Positions 33,573-43,325 of a stretch of DNA of 64,000 nt are shown here, piece by piece. The stretch lies in assembly GCF_030116705.1 (NCBI RefSeq), contig NZ_JAOTIK010000001.1, positions 124,001 to 188,000 on the forward strand, read 5' to 3'. Position 1 is the stretch's first letter, and each line of letters begins with the position of its first letter. Below the pieces are notes generated by a model. The model was not told the DNA's origin, searched no databases, and saw only the letters and a list, made by a program, of their open reading frames with translations. The stretch is from Streptomyces sp. ML-6. Its GTDB lineage: Bacteria > Actinomycetota > Actinomycetes > Streptomycetales > Streptomycetaceae. The position numbers and the translations under genes are program-made.

Positions 33573-34601
33573 TCAGAACCTTCCGTCGCGGACCTGGAAC
33601 TTGGTGGGCTTGCCGGACAGCGGCAGCCCGCGGCGCAGCCAGTCGGCCTGCCATTCGACGAGGGTGCGCAGGGAGACGTCCGGGTAGCCGAACAGGGCGT
33701 GGCAGCGGCTGGCGTCGGAGAGCAGCGCGGTGGGCGCTTCCTCGCCGGCGACGACCGGCTCCTTGCCGAATTCCTCGCCGAACCAGTGGGCGAGGCGGCG
33801 CACCGGGGCGGTTTCGGGGCCGGTGAGGTTGAGGGTGAAGGCCTCGCCGTCGGTGGCGTGCAGCAGGGTGCGCAGGGCGACTTCGTTGGCGTATCCCTGC
33901 CAGACCACGTTGGCGTGACCGGTCGTCACGTCGACGCTCTGGCCGGTGTGGACGCGGTGGGCGATGTCGGCGAGGACGCCGTAGCGCAGGTCGACGGCGT
34001 AGTTGAGGCGGATGTTGGCGACCCTGGTGCCGCGGGTGAGGGCCGCGTGGTCGAAGATGCGTTCGCGGCCCAGGCAGGACATGGCGTACTCGCCGACCGG
34101 GCCGACGGGGTCGCTCTCGGTGCAGCCGCCGGAGGAGACCGGCACCAGCGGGTACACGTTGCCGGTGGAGAACGCGGCGATCCGCGCCGTGGGCCAGCGG
34201 CGCGCCACCCGGTCGGGCAGGGCGGCGTTCACCGCCCAGGCGTGTGAAGGGGCCCCGGCGGAGCCGAATTTGGCGCCGACCATGAAGACGACGTTCCCGG
34301 CGTCCGGCAGCTCGGCCAGGTCGGCGGCCGGGTCCATGAGGTCGAAGGCGACGGTGGAGATGCCGGCGGCCTCCAGTTCGTCGGCGGCGGACTTGTCGGA
34401 CCAGCGGGAGACCGCGTACACGGTCACATCGGGGCGGCCGGCGGCGTCCAGCGCCCGGCGGGCCAGCCGGCACAGGCTGGGGCCCATCTTGCCGCCGGCG
34501 CCGAGGATGAGCAGGTCGCCCTCCAGGCGGCCGAGGTCGGCGGTCAGGGCGGGGGTGGGGGTGGCGAGCCGCTCTTCGAGCGCGGCCTCATCGGTGAACA
34601 T
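33573..34601 (-). CDS. NAD-dependent epimerase/dehydratase-like protein
   Basis: 342 residues. The nucleotide-binding motif is GDLLILGAGGKMGPSLCRLA (GxGGxMG, a variant of GxxGxxG). RIAAFSTGNVYPLVPVSSGG follows, and EYAMSCLGRERIFDHAALTR replaces the usual Tyr-x-x-x-Lys: a Tyr is present but the Lys position is occupied by other residues, so catalysis may differ. NVVWQGYANEVALRTLLHAT matches the domain later in the fold. It is expected to oxidise, epimerise or dehydrate a sugar. It lies five bases upstream of the aldolase gene. Confidence 0.75.
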   Translation of the reverse strand: MFTDEAALEERLATPTPALTADLGRLEGDLLILGAGGKMGPSLCRLARRALDAAGRPDVTVYAVSRWSDKSAADELEAAGISTVAFDLMDPAADLAELPDAGNVVFMVGAKFGSAGAPSHAWAVNAALPDRVARRWPTARIAAFSTGNVYPLVPVSSGGCTESDPVGPVGEYAMSCLGRERIFDHAALTRGTRVANIRLNYAVDLRYGVLADIAHRVHTGQSVDVTTGHANVVWQGYANEVALRTLLHATDGEAFTLNLTGPETAPVRRLAHWFGEEFGKEPVVAGEEAPTALLSDASRCHALFGYPDVSLRTLVEWQADWLRRGLPLSGKPTKFQVRDGRF

Positions 34602-34607
34602 GTGTGT

Positions 34608-35588
34608 TTATCCCTTGATTCCGGACGCGGTGACGCCCTCGGTGAAGTAGCGCTGGCCCACCAGGTAGGCGGCGAAGATGGGCACGAACGCGATGACGGA
34701 GCCGGAGAGCACCACGTTGAGGGGCACGTTCTGCTGCTGGAGCGAGGCGATGCCGACGGTGAGGGTGCGCATGTCGGTGGACTGGCCGATGACCAGCGGC
34801 CACAGGAAGTCGTTCCAGTGCCACAGGAAGACGAAGACGCCCAGGGTGGCCAGGATCGGCTTCAGCAGGGGCAGCACGATGCGGTGGAAGACCTGCCATT
34901 CGCTGCAGCCGTCGAGGCGGGCCGCCTCGAACAGTTCGTCGGGCAGGCCCTGGATGAACTGCCGCATCAGGAAGACCGCCTGGGCGTTGGCCAGGGTCGG
35001 CACGATCAGGCCCCAGTAGGTGTCCACGCCGCCCAGCTTCGCGATCATCGCGAACGTCGGGATCATCGTGACGTGGTACGGGACCATCACCATCGACAGG
35101 AACGACCAGAACATCGCCTCCCGGCCCGGGAAGCGCTTCTTGGCGAAGGCGTACCCGGCCAGCGAGGCCAGCAGCAGCACCCCGACCACCGAGACGACCG
35201 AGTAGACCAGCGTGTTGACCAGCCAGCGCGGCACGTCCTGGGCGTTCATGACGGTGTCGTAGGCCTCGCCGGCCAGCGGCCACGGCAGCAGACTGCCGGG
35301 GAACTCGACCGCCGCGGACGGCTTCAGCGACAGCACGACCATCGCGTAGAACGGGAAAACCGTCACGAGCGCCGCCACACCCAGCAGCACGGCGCGCCCG
35401 ATCCGGCCGGCCCGGGTGGGACGCATCCCGTACGGGACGGTGTCCCGCTCGGAGAGCTTGCGCAGCCTGCGTTCGGCCCGCCGCTCGGCCCGGTCAAAAG
35501 CGGGGGTCTTCGCCGCGGGCGGGGTTGTGGTGCCGGGCGGGGGCGGGGTCTCGGCCCGGCCGGAAACGGGGGTGGGGGTGGGGGTCAT
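34608..35588 (-). CDS. Sugar ABC transporter permease, MalG/LacG type
   Basis: 326 residues with six hydrophobic segments after a Pro/Thr-rich cytoplasmic N-terminus of about 75 residues. The EAA loop (FEAARLDGCSEWQVFHRIVL then PLLKPILAT) is the contact site for the ATPase. The C-terminus FTEGVTASGIKG is diagnostic of the MalG group. It pairs with the permease at 35591. No ATP-binding subunit is encoded here; Streptomyces importers of this kind share a general ATPase (MsiK). Confidence 0.9.
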   Translation of the reverse strand: MTPTPTPVSGRAETPPPPGTTTPPAAKTPAFDRAERRAERRLRKLSERDTVPYGMRPTRAGRIGRAVLLGVAALVTVFPFYAMVVLSLKPSAAVEFPGSLLPWPLAGEAYDTVMNAQDVPRWLVNTLVYSVVSVVGVLLLASLAGYAFAKKRFPGREAMFWSFLSMVMVPYHVTMIPTFAMIAKLGGVDTYWGLIVPTLANAQAVFLMRQFIQGLPDELFEAARLDGCSEWQVFHRIVLPLLKPILATLGVFVFLWHWNDFLWPLVIGQSTDMRTLTVGIASLQQQNVPLNVVLSGSVIAFVPIFAAYLVGQRYFTEGVTASGIKG

Positions 35589-35590
35589 GG

Positions 35591-36496
35591 TCACTGGTCC
35601 TTCCCGATCACGAGCCGCTGGATCACCGCGACCACCACGGTCAGCGCGAAGAGCGCGACGCCGATGGCGGAGGCGTAACCCAGGTCGAAGTACTTGAAGC
35701 CCGCGTCGTAGAGCTGGAAGACGAGCGTGTAGCTGGCGTTGGCGGGGCCGCCGCCGGTCATCGTGTAGACGGCGTCGAAGACCTGGAAGGAGGCCGTCGT
35801 CTCGATCACGGCGAGGAAGAACAGGGCGGGCTTGAGCTGCGGCAGCACGATGTGCCGGAACCGCTGCCAGGCACCGGCGCCGTCGGTCAGCGCCGCCTCC
35901 TCCAGCTCCCGCGGGATGTCCTGCATCCGGGCCAGCAGGATCAGCATCCCGTACCCGAAGCGCGACCAGACCCCGACCAGCGCGAGCGCGGGCAGCACCA
36001 GCACGTCGTCGGACAGCCAGGAACCCTCCGGCAGCCCGAACCAGCCCATCACGGTCGACCACGGCCCACCGGTGGAGAAGATCCAGACGAACACGGTGGC
36101 GGCCAGCACCAGCGAGGTGACCACCGGCAGGAAGAACACCGACCGGAAGAACCTCGCCCCCCGGAACGCGCGGCGGGTGATCAGCGCCAGCGACACCGAG
36201 GCGATCAGCGTGCCCGGCACCGCGAGCACGGTGTAGAGCACCGTGACCCTCAGCGCCTGCCAGAACAGCGGGTCGTCCCACAGACGGGTGAAGTTGTCCA
36301 GCCCGACGAAACTCCCCCCGCCCGTGAGGGAGTAGTCGGTGAAGCTCATCAGCACCCCGGCGATACCCGGACCGAACCGGAACGCCAGGAACAGCAGAAA
36401 ACACGGCAGGACGAAGAGCAGGCCGATCCGGGCCTCGCGGCGCGCCTGCGGCCCGCTGCGACGGCCCCGGCGGGTGGGTTCCGCGACCACTGCCAC
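35591..36496 (-). CDS. Sugar ABC transporter permease, MalF/LacF type
   Basis: 301 residues from a GTG at 36496, with AAGGAG six bases upstream. Six helices. The first is IGLLFVLPCFLLFLAFRFGP. The EAA loop is LEEAALTDGAGAWQRFRHIV then LPQLKPALFFL. The block FDAVYTMTGGGPANASYTLV is characteristic of the MalF/LacF permease group. It is separated from the next permease by two bases, so the two are translationally coupled. Confidence 0.9.
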   Translation of the reverse strand: MAVVAEPTRRGRRSGPQARREARIGLLFVLPCFLLFLAFRFGPGIAGVLMSFTDYSLTGGGSFVGLDNFTRLWDDPLFWQALRVTVLYTVLAVPGTLIASVSLALITRRAFRGARFFRSVFFLPVVTSLVLAATVFVWIFSTGGPWSTVMGWFGLPEGSWLSDDVLVLPALALVGVWSRFGYGMLILLARMQDIPRELEEAALTDGAGAWQRFRHIVLPQLKPALFFLAVIETTASFQVFDAVYTMTGGGPANASYTLVFQLYDAGFKYFDLGYASAIGVALFALTVVVAVIQRLVIGKDQ

Positions 36497-36590
36497 GGCG
36501 ATCTCCTTGCGATACGGGGGGAAGGGGTGGGGAGCGGTGCTCCCCCGTCCGCCGGACGTGTGGTTCGGCGGACGGGCGGGGGCGCCGATG

Positions 36591-37844
36591 TCAGCGGCCG
36601 AGCAGCGGACCGGCCGCCTTGGCGGCATCGTCGAGGGCCTGCTGGGGAGACTTCTTGCCGAGCATCGCGGCCTGGATCTCCGGGGCGAGTACGCCCATCA
36701 CCTCGCGGGACTTCTCTTCCAGCGGCCCGGCATCCATGGCCGGGAGTGTGTCGGCGACGGCGGTGAGGATCTCGTCGTCGGGGTAGAGGTTCCCGGCGGA
36801 GGTACGGGCCGGGAAGTTGCCGGACTGCTTCTGCAGTCCGGCGGCGTTCTTGGCCTCGGCGACGAACGAGATCCACTCTCCAGCCGCCTTGACGTCGGCG
36901 CCCTTGAGCATGGACAGCGCGCCCACGGTGCCGTAGCCGACCGACTTGACGTCCTTCAGCGGCGGCTGGACGACGATGTTCTCCTTGCCCCAGAACGGCT
37001 CCACGTCCGCCGGGGTGTTCTGCCAGGTGCAGGCCACCTTCCCCTTGGCGGTCGGGGTCTGCTCCAGCTTCGGCGTGGTGGTGACCAGGTCCTTGTCGGT
37101 GTAGCCGCCGTCGACGAGCTTCTTCAGGTACGTCAGCGCCTTCACACCGGCCGCGTCGTTGAAGGTGACCTGCTTGCCGTCCTCGGAGAAGACGTCCCCG
37201 CCGGCCTGCCACAGCAGCGGGTAGAAGGTCATGTTCAGCGTCTGCTGGGTGTCACCGCCGTAACTGGTGGCGTAGTAGCCCTTCTTCTTCAGCTTCGGCG
37301 CCAGCGCCTCCAGCTCCGCCCAGCTCGTCGGGTAGCCCTTCTCCCCGATCGCCTCGAACACCCGCTTGTCACAGATCAGCGGGTTGGCGCTGGTCAGGAC
37401 GGGAGTGCCGAGCACCTTGCCGTCGACGGTCACGGAGTCGAGGGCAAACTTGGTGTAGTCCGGCTTGGCGTCGGCCGGCATGTACTGGTCCGCGGGGACG
37501 ATGCTCCGCTCGTACTTCGGCAGCTGGTCGGGGATCAGGTAGACGACGTCCGGGCCCTTGCCGGAGGCGATCGCGGTGGCCAGCGCGGTGTCGCGGTTGG
37601 CCCACGGGAAGGTCTCCACCTTCACCTTGGTGCCGGCGTGCTTCTTCTCGAACTCCTTGATCAGGCCGTCCCAATAGGCCTTGTTCTTGGCCTCGTCGAA
37701 GATGACCGGGTAGGTCCACATGGTGATGGTGTCGTCGTCGGTCCCGGATCCGCAGCCGGCGAGGACGGTGGTGGCGAGAGCAGCCGAGAGCAGCGGCACG
37801 GTGAGGGCACGGGGTCTCGGTCGGCGACGGGCGACAGGGAACAT
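36591..37844 (-). CDS. Extracellular solute-binding lipoprotein (sugar)
   Basis: 417 residues, starting at an ATG with AGGAGG nine bases upstream. A lipoprotein signal peptide ends in LATTVLAGC, with the modified cysteine at about residue 31. The mature protein has family 1 binding-protein features: TITMWTYPVIFDEAKNKAYW, GKGPDVVYLIPDQLPKYE and PTSWAELEALAPKLKKKGYY. It captures an oligosaccharide or other sugar outside the membrane and delivers it to the two permeases downstream. The sugar cannot be told. Confidence 0.9.
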   Translation of the reverse strand: MFPVARRRPRPRALTVPLLSAALATTVLAGCGSGTDDDTITMWTYPVIFDEAKNKAYWDGLIKEFEKKHAGTKVKVETFPWANRDTALATAIASGKGPDVVYLIPDQLPKYERSIVPADQYMPADAKPDYTKFALDSVTVDGKVLGTPVLTSANPLICDKRVFEAIGEKGYPTSWAELEALAPKLKKKGYYATSYGGDTQQTLNMTFYPLLWQAGGDVFSEDGKQVTFNDAAGVKALTYLKKLVDGGYTDKDLVTTTPKLEQTPTAKGKVACTWQNTPADVEPFWGKENIVVQPPLKDVKSVGYGTVGALSMLKGADVKAAGEWISFVAEAKNAAGLQKQSGNFPARTSAGNLYPDDEILTAVADTLPAMDAGPLEEKSREVMGVLAPEIQAAMLGKKSPQQALDDAAKAAGPLLGR

Positions 37845-37896
37845 GAGCGGGAACCTCCTGGGATGAGCGGGGAAGGGTGTGGTTCGGGGACGTGAA

Positions 37897-39153
37897 TCAG
37901 CGCGTCGGCACGCTCTGTACGGTGCCGGTGTGCCGGGCACGTTCGGCGGCGAACGCCGCCAGATGGCTGCCGAGCGAGGTGGCGGGGCCGGAGCGGACCG
38001 CCCCGGCGTCACCGGTGGCGACGGCGTGGACGAAGGCATCGACCAGCGCCGTGTCTCCGCCGCCGTGTCCCTCGGCGGCGTTGGAACCGCTCGCCTCGAC
38101 CTCGTGGACGGTGACCTCGTCGGTGCGGAAGTCGTGGACGGTGACGCGCTTGCCGTCGCCGATCAGCCAGCCGTGCGAGCCGAAGATCCGGGTCTGGCGG
38201 TCGGTCTGTTCGGTGAAGGCGACCATGGTGAACGTCGCTGTCATGCCGCCGGAGAGCTGCATGGCGAGGACCTGGTGGTCGACCACGTCGTTGTCGACGC
38301 GGTAGGCGCACAGGCCGTACGGGCCTTCGCGCAGCGCGGTCAGCAGCTCGGTCTCGTCCGTGGAGTCCGTGACGTGGGTGACCGGCCAGATGGAGCCGTG
38401 CTCGCGCAGCCTCGGCACGTACAGCTTGAGTGCGGAGTAGGGGCAGCCGTCCTCGACGGCGCAGTCCAGGCAGCGCTCCGCGGACCCGGCCGGGGCGTTC
38501 TCGGGCCGGAAGTGCTTGAGTCCGCCGAAGCTGGCGACCTGCTCGATGCGCTCCCCGGTGATGTAGGAGATCCAGTCCAGGTCGTGGCAGGACTTGGCGA
38601 GCAGCATCGGGGAGGAGTCCTTCTCGCTGCGCCACGGCCCGCGCACGTAGCTGTGCGCGTAGTGCCACCAGCCGACCGGCTCCAGGTGCTCGACGCTGAC
38701 GAGTTCGCCCAGTACCCCCGAGCCGACAACCTCCTTCACCAGGTCGGTGTAGGGGGTGTAGCGCAGGACGTGGCAGACGGCGAAGAGTACGCCTGCCTTC
38801 TCCACGCCTTCGATGAGGGTGCGTGTTTCGGCCTCGCTGGGTGCCAGGGGCTTCTCGGCGAGGATCGCGTACCCGGCCCGCGCCAGTGCCAGGACGGGCT
38901 CGACGTGATTGCGGTCCTGGGTGGCGACGATGACGGCGTCGGCGATGCGGTTCTCGACCAGCGGGCGCCAGTCGTCGAACTCGAGCTCCGCCCCGGCCGC
39001 GGCGCGGGCCGCCGGGCGGGGATCGGCCACGGCCACGAGGCGGGCGCGTTCGGGGTGGGCTTTGATCCACGCGGCATAGGTGAGGCCGCGGTTGCCGGCG
39101 CCGACGAGAGCCACACGGACGGGCCGGTCGGATATCGGAAGGTGCATGGACAT
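37897..39153 (-). CDS. Gfo/Idh/MocA-family oxidoreductase
   Basis: 418 residues. The ATG at 39153 follows AGGGAG at a good distance. The NAD-binding motif is VRVALVGAGNRGLTYAAWI, and the conserved ILAEKPLAPS carries the catalytic Lys. The second domain has GWWHYAHSYVRGPWRSEKDS and KSCHDLDWISYITGE (probable catalytic His). An unusual Cys cluster (SAERCLDCAVEDGCPYSALK) could bind metal. Members oxidise or isomerise sugars with NAD. Placed first after the regulator in the operon, it probably acts on the imported sugar. Confidence 0.85.
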   Translation of the reverse strand: MSMHLPISDRPVRVALVGAGNRGLTYAAWIKAHPERARLVAVADPRPAARAAAGAELEFDDWRPLVENRIADAVIVATQDRNHVEPVLALARAGYAILAEKPLAPSEAETRTLIEGVEKAGVLFAVCHVLRYTPYTDLVKEVVGSGVLGELVSVEHLEPVGWWHYAHSYVRGPWRSEKDSSPMLLAKSCHDLDWISYITGERIEQVASFGGLKHFRPENAPAGSAERCLDCAVEDGCPYSALKLYVPRLREHGSIWPVTHVTDSTDETELLTALREGPYGLCAYRVDNDVVDHQVLAMQLSGGMTATFTMVAFTEQTDRQTRIFGSHGWLIGDGKRVTVHDFRTDEVTVHEVEASGSNAAEGHGGGDTALVDAFVHAVATGDAGAVRSGPATSLGSHLAAFAAERARHTGTVQSVPTR

Positions 39154-39411
39154 TCCCAAGAGCTCCCTGGAGGTGAAGGAGAGGCATGCGACGGACGAGG
39201 CGTGCGGTGGGCCGGGAGGCGGCTCCCGCGGCGATGCCTGGCAGCGGGGCCGTCAACGGTTACCGGGTGCGGAGGGCTGACAGGGGCCGGCTGCCGGTGC
39301 ATACGGCGGGTACCGGGGCCGTCTGAAAGCCGGAAGGCGGATCGCGCAGGGGTCTTTGCGATGCGGGACACGGGCTGCCCGGGGTGATGACGGGAGGCCC
39401 GGAACGGCTGT

Positions 39412-40575
39412 TCACGGGGTGGCCGTCGTGGGCCGCCGGTTGTGCGCGAGGTACGTCGTCTCGACGTGCTCGATGGCTCGCCAGATCGCGCCGAGCGCGA
39501 CCCGGTCGTCGCCGAGCGAGGACGGCTGGAGATCGGGGACCCGGATGCACAGCGGCTCCAGACGGTTACGGAGGCGAGGGAGCAGGATGTCGGCGGACTG
39601 GGCCAGTCCCCCGCCCAGCACGACCCGTTGCGGGTCGATGGTCAGCACCATGGCTGCGAGGCCGAGGGCCACGTCGCTGGCGTAGCGGTCGACGGCGCGC
39701 ACGGCGACGGTGTCGCCCCGGCGGGCGGCGGCCAGCACATGGGCGGCGGCGTTCCGCGGGGGTACGTCGGAGGGGACGGCGGGAGAGCACGCCAGGCGGG
39801 TGGCGGCGGTCGCCCAGGGGGTGACGGGGAAGCTACCGATCTCGCCCGCCGCGCCGCCGTATCCCCGGTGCACCCGGCCGCCGATGATCAGCGCCGCGCT
39901 GAGGCCGAGACCGGCGTGGATGTAGACGGCGTCCTCGATGTCCCGCGCCGCACCGAGGCGTTGCTCGGCGAGTGCGGCCAGCCGGGTGTCGTTGTCCACC
40001 AGGACCGCCCCGGCACAGTGTTCGCCCAGGTGCTCGGCGAGTCGTACGCCGGTCCAGTCGGCAGCGGCTCCCGCGAGTACGACGTCTCCCTCCGGGCCGA
40101 CGACGCCGGTGGTGCCGGCGCTGATCGTCCAGATCTGGTGGGCGCCGATGCCCGCCTCGTCGAGGCACTCGGTCATCACGGCGCCGATGGCGGCAAGCCG
40201 GTCGGCGCGCCGGATGTCCGACGGCACCGTTCGGCGGGCCGTGGTGACGACCGTGCCGCAGAGGTCGGCGAGCACGGCGAGGACACTGTGGGCGCCGATG
40301 TCCAGCCCGAAGACGTAACCGGAATCGGCCCGGAACCGGTAACGGCGGGCCGGTCGCCCCACCGTGCCGGGGGCGGGCGGGACTTCGGCCGCCCACCCCT
40401 GGTCGGTCAGCTCGGTGGCGAGGTCCTCCGCCGAGGCGCGGGAGAGACCGGTGAGCGTGGCCAGCTCGGTCAGTGTCACCGGCGCGCCCGCACTTCTCAG
40501 CGCCTGCAGCGCGCCGAACGCGTTGAGCCGACGCAGTTGCGCCAGGTCACCACCGGCGGGTCGGGATGTGTCCAT
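39412..40575 (-). CDS. ROK-family transcriptional repressor
   Basis: 387 residues. An N-terminal winged helix (VTLTELATLTGLSRASAEDL; ATELTDQGWAAEV) precedes a sugar-kinase-like ROK domain with the phosphate-binding stretch YVFGLDIGAHSVLAVLADL. The glycine-rich region GYGGAAGEIGSFPVT is followed not by the usual cysteine-rich zinc motif but by TRLACSPAVPSDVPPRNAA, with one Cys. Zinc binding is therefore probably lost. It should sense a sugar or sugar phosphate and repress the operon that follows on the same strand, and perhaps the divergent secreted protein. Confidence 0.85.
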   Translation of the reverse strand: MDTSRPAGGDLAQLRRLNAFGALQALRSAGAPVTLTELATLTGLSRASAEDLATELTDQGWAAEVPPAPGTVGRPARRYRFRADSGYVFGLDIGAHSVLAVLADLCGTVVTTARRTVPSDIRRADRLAAIGAVMTECLDEAGIGAHQIWTISAGTTGVVGPEGDVVLAGAAADWTGVRLAEHLGEHCAGAVLVDNDTRLAALAEQRLGAARDIEDAVYIHAGLGLSAALIIGGRVHRGYGGAAGEIGSFPVTPWATAATRLACSPAVPSDVPPRNAAAHVLAAARRGDTVAVRAVDRYASDVALGLAAMVLTIDPQRVVLGGGLAQSADILLPRLRNRLEPLCIRVPDLQPSSLGDDRVALGAIWRAIEHVETTYLAHNRRPTTATP

Positions 40576-40730
40576 GTACTCCTCTTGACGTCGTTTCGAC
40601 CGTAGGGATTAATCAGAGAGTCCACGAAAATATTGCAGCGGTCAAGCGCCAGACGAGCGCTGATGCCACTCAAGCCTGCGAACAAAACGCCCAGTTATTT
40701 GGAAGACTCTCATAATCTGGAGGCACTACG

Positions 40731-43313
40731 GTGGCCCGAAAACGCCCTGGACCGCTCCTCATCCTGCTGTTGGCCCTGGCCGTTCTGGTCGCGGTTCCTG
40801 CGCCCTTGGCCGCGGCCCGGGGAGGTGGCGGCCCCGGTAGATCGGCACTGGACCGGACATGGTTCGGCCCCGAGGCCGACCTCGGCGTCCAGCAGGAAAC
40901 GGTCTCCATCAACGACGCCGTGGTGGGCACGGAGGACGGCCGGCCCACGATGTACGCGACGGTCTCGGCCGAGAACGCGATCTTCAACGTCATCGACGTC
41001 CGGGACAACCGGCTGCTGCGCTCGTTCACTCTGCCCGGCGTGCAGCAGTCCTGGCGGCATGCGATCGGCCCCGACGGCACCGTCTACATCGCCGCCATCA
41101 CCGGCGGCCAGACGGCAGAGCTGTGGAGCTACAGCCCGGCCGGCAAGGAAGTGCGCAAGCTCGGCACCGTTCCGGGCGAGAAGTCGCCGTGGTCGATGAC
41201 CACGGACCCCGAGGGCAACGTCTGGATCGGCACCTTCCCCAACGGCAAGGTGTTCAGATACGACCCGCAGAGCAAGGACTTCCACGACTACGGGCAGTTG
41301 GTGCCCGGCCAGCAGTACGTGCGCTCCCTCGCTTACCACGACGGATCCGTCTACGCGGGTGTGGGCTCCGTCGGTGCCGTCATCCGGCTCGACACCGCCA
41401 CCGGTACGAAGACGAAGATCTCCGACCAGGTGCCGGCGCTCCTCGGAGTGCAGCCCCAGGAGGTGCCCTTCGCCTACGACATGGCGGTCGTCGACGGCTG
41501 GCTGTTCGTCAAGTTCGCCGACCCGCAGATGAAGCTGCTCTTCTACGACCTCGGCGCCGGCAAGTGGAGCGACAAGTCCGTGGGCAGGAACACGCCTTCG
41601 GACGCGGGGGTCTTCTCCTTCAACCAGCTTCAGTCGCGGGACGGAAAGGTGTACGTCACCAACAACCGCGAGCTGTACGAGATCGACACGGCGACGCTGG
41701 AGTCCCGCTCGACCGGAATCTCCTTCGGCACCTCGCTGCGCGGTGCCGCCTGGATACCGCTCAATGATCCGGACCTCCCCGGGACCTCGCTCGTCACCCT
41801 GCAGTCGGGCGGCAGCATCACCGCTTTCGACATCGCGTCACGGCGGAGCAAGGCGCTGCCCTCAGTGGTGCAGGGCGCGCCGAACCCGCTGCACAACCTG
41901 GAGGCCGCGCCGGACGGCACACTGTTCATGAGCGGCTACCCCGGCGGTACCGGGTCCCGCTTCGACCCGCGCACCGGCCGCACCACCCGCTTCCCGATGG
42001 GCCAGGCCGAGGGCATGGCGGGTCTGGGCGACACGATGTACTTCGGCATCTACCCCGGAGGCATCATCTCCTCGGCGAAGCTGGACGCGGCGGCCCCGGC
42101 CGTCTCCGAGAAGTTCCGTCTCGGTTCCGGACAGGACCGGCCGTACGTGATGAAGGCCCACGACGGCAAGCTGCTCATCGGCTCCATCCCCGATTACGGG
42201 AAGCTCGGGGGCGCGCTGACCATCTACGACCCCGGCAAGGGGGAGAAGAAGACCTACCCCGACATCGTCCACAACCAGAGCGTCGTCGGGCTCGCCCAGC
42301 GCGGCGGACGGATCTACGGCTCCACCACCGTCCACGGCGGTCTGGGGACCGAGGCCACCGAGTCCGAGGCCAAGGTGTTCGTCTGGGATGTCGCCGGCGA
42401 ACGCAAGGTCAAGGAGTTCACTCCCGGCCTTCCCGGCCTCGACGACCCGAAGATGATCAGCGGTCTCGGCTTCGGTCGCGACGGCCTGCTGTGGGGCGCG
42501 GCCGACGGATTCCTGTTCGCGATGGACCCGGACACCCTCCGAGTCGTCAAGTACAAGAACATCTACCCCGCGGTGAAGAACTACGGCATGTGGCGGCCGG
42601 TCTACCTCCGCTGGGGCGCCGACGGCCTGCTGTACAGCACCCTGGCCGGCAAGCTCACCGTGGTCGACCCCCGGACCATGGACCATGTGACACTCGGCGA
42701 CTACGACGAGGAAGTCGCCTTCATGACCCTGGCGCGGGACGCCGACGGCCACGAGAACATCTACTTCCTGGGCAAGGCGGCGGAGTCCCGGCTGCGGATG
42801 ATCCCGGTGCGCCGCGGCCCGGCCGGCGCGGTGGCCGTCGGCAACGCCGGCTTCGAGGTGGCGCCGTCTGCCAACGGCACCGTCCCGGGGTGGCAGGGTG
42901 GTGGCAGCCTGTTCGCCCTCTCCCAAGAGCGGGCGTACACCGGCAGACGCAGCATGAAGATCGTCGATGCGGCCCGGAGCGGCCCCGAGGCGTCGGCGGA
43001 GCTGACCGGTGAGCCGGTGCCGGCTGCCGCGGGCGCGTACTACCGGGTCCGTGCCAAGGTGTACATCGAGGACGGAAGCACCGACGATTCGGTGCTGCTG
43101 CTGAGCTTCTTCGACAGGGCCGGCCAGCCGGTCGGCCGGATGGCGAGCGCACCGCTCCGCGGCGTGGACCAGCGGCGCTGGATCGACACGCAGGCAAGTG
43201 GTACGGCTCCGCCCGGTACGGCGTCGGTCCGCGTCTCGTTGTATTCGTCCGCGTGGAACCTCATGACCGGGTACGTCGACGCGGTGAGCCTCCAACGGAC
43301 CAGGCGCGGGTGA
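40731..43313 (+). CDS. Secreted beta-propeller protein with C-terminal carbohydrate-binding-like domain
   Basis: 860 residues from a GTG with GGAGG upstream. A Sec signal peptide (LLILLLALAVLVAVPAPLAA then ARG) leads the mature chain. Residues about 45-690 contain repeated four-strand blade motifs (DGTVYIAAI; EGNVWIGTFPNGKVFRYDP; DGSVYAGVGSVGAVIRLD; DGKVYVTNNRELYEID), so one or two propellers of the NHL/Vgb type. Residues about 700-860 (VGNAGFEVAPSANGTVPGWQ and on to YVDAVSLQR) form a jelly-roll like family 4/9 carbohydrate-binding modules. No catalytic motif is recognised. It diverges from the ROK regulator, suggesting a role in binding or degrading the polysaccharide whose fragments the operon imports. 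Confidence 0.8.
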   Translation: MARKRPGPLLILLLALAVLVAVPAPLAAARGGGGPGRSALDRTWFGPEADLGVQQETVSINDAVVGTEDGRPTMYATVSAENAIFNVIDVRDNRLLRSFTLPGVQQSWRHAIGPDGTVYIAAITGGQTAELWSYSPAGKEVRKLGTVPGEKSPWSMTTDPEGNVWIGTFPNGKVFRYDPQSKDFHDYGQLVPGQQYVRSLAYHDGSVYAGVGSVGAVIRLDTATGTKTKISDQVPALLGVQPQEVPFAYDMAVVDGWLFVKFADPQMKLLFYDLGAGKWSDKSVGRNTPSDAGVFSFNQLQSRDGKVYVTNNRELYEIDTATLESRSTGISFGTSLRGAAWIPLNDPDLPGTSLVTLQSGGSITAFDIASRRSKALPSVVQGAPNPLHNLEAAPDGTLFMSGYPGGTGSRFDPRTGRTTRFPMGQAEGMAGLGDTMYFGIYPGGIISSAKLDAAAPAVSEKFRLGSGQDRPYVMKAHDGKLLIGSIPDYGKLGGALTIYDPGKGEKKTYPDIVHNQSVVGLAQRGGRIYGSTTVHGGLGTEATESEAKVFVWDVAGERKVKEFTPGLPGLDDPKMISGLGFGRDGLLWGAADGFLFAMDPDTLRVVKYKNIYPAVKNYGMWRPVYLRWGADGLLYSTLAGKLTVVDPRTMDHVTLGDYDEEVAFMTLARDADGHENIYFLGKAAESRLRMIPVRRGPAGAVAVGNAGFEVAPSANGTVPGWQGGGSLFALSQERAYTGRRSMKIVDAARSGPEASAELTGEPVPAAAGAYYRVRAKVYIEDGSTDDSVLLLSFFDRAGQPVGRMASAPLRGVDQRRWIDTQASGTAPPGTASVRVSLYSSAWNLMTGYVDAVSLQRTRRG

Positions 43314-43325
43314 CGCACCCGCGCG

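Noticed and set aside
31507..33687. Very long plus-strand open frame (726 codons) opposite the dehydrogenase and aldolase genes
   Set aside because: Gly/Val/Arg-rich mirror of high-GC genes on the other strand, with no conserved motif; the minus-strand genes have clear families, starts and overlaps.
36339..37895. Plus-strand open frame of 518 codons opposite the solute-binding protein
   Set aside because: Mirror of a well-supported lipoprotein gene; no motif.
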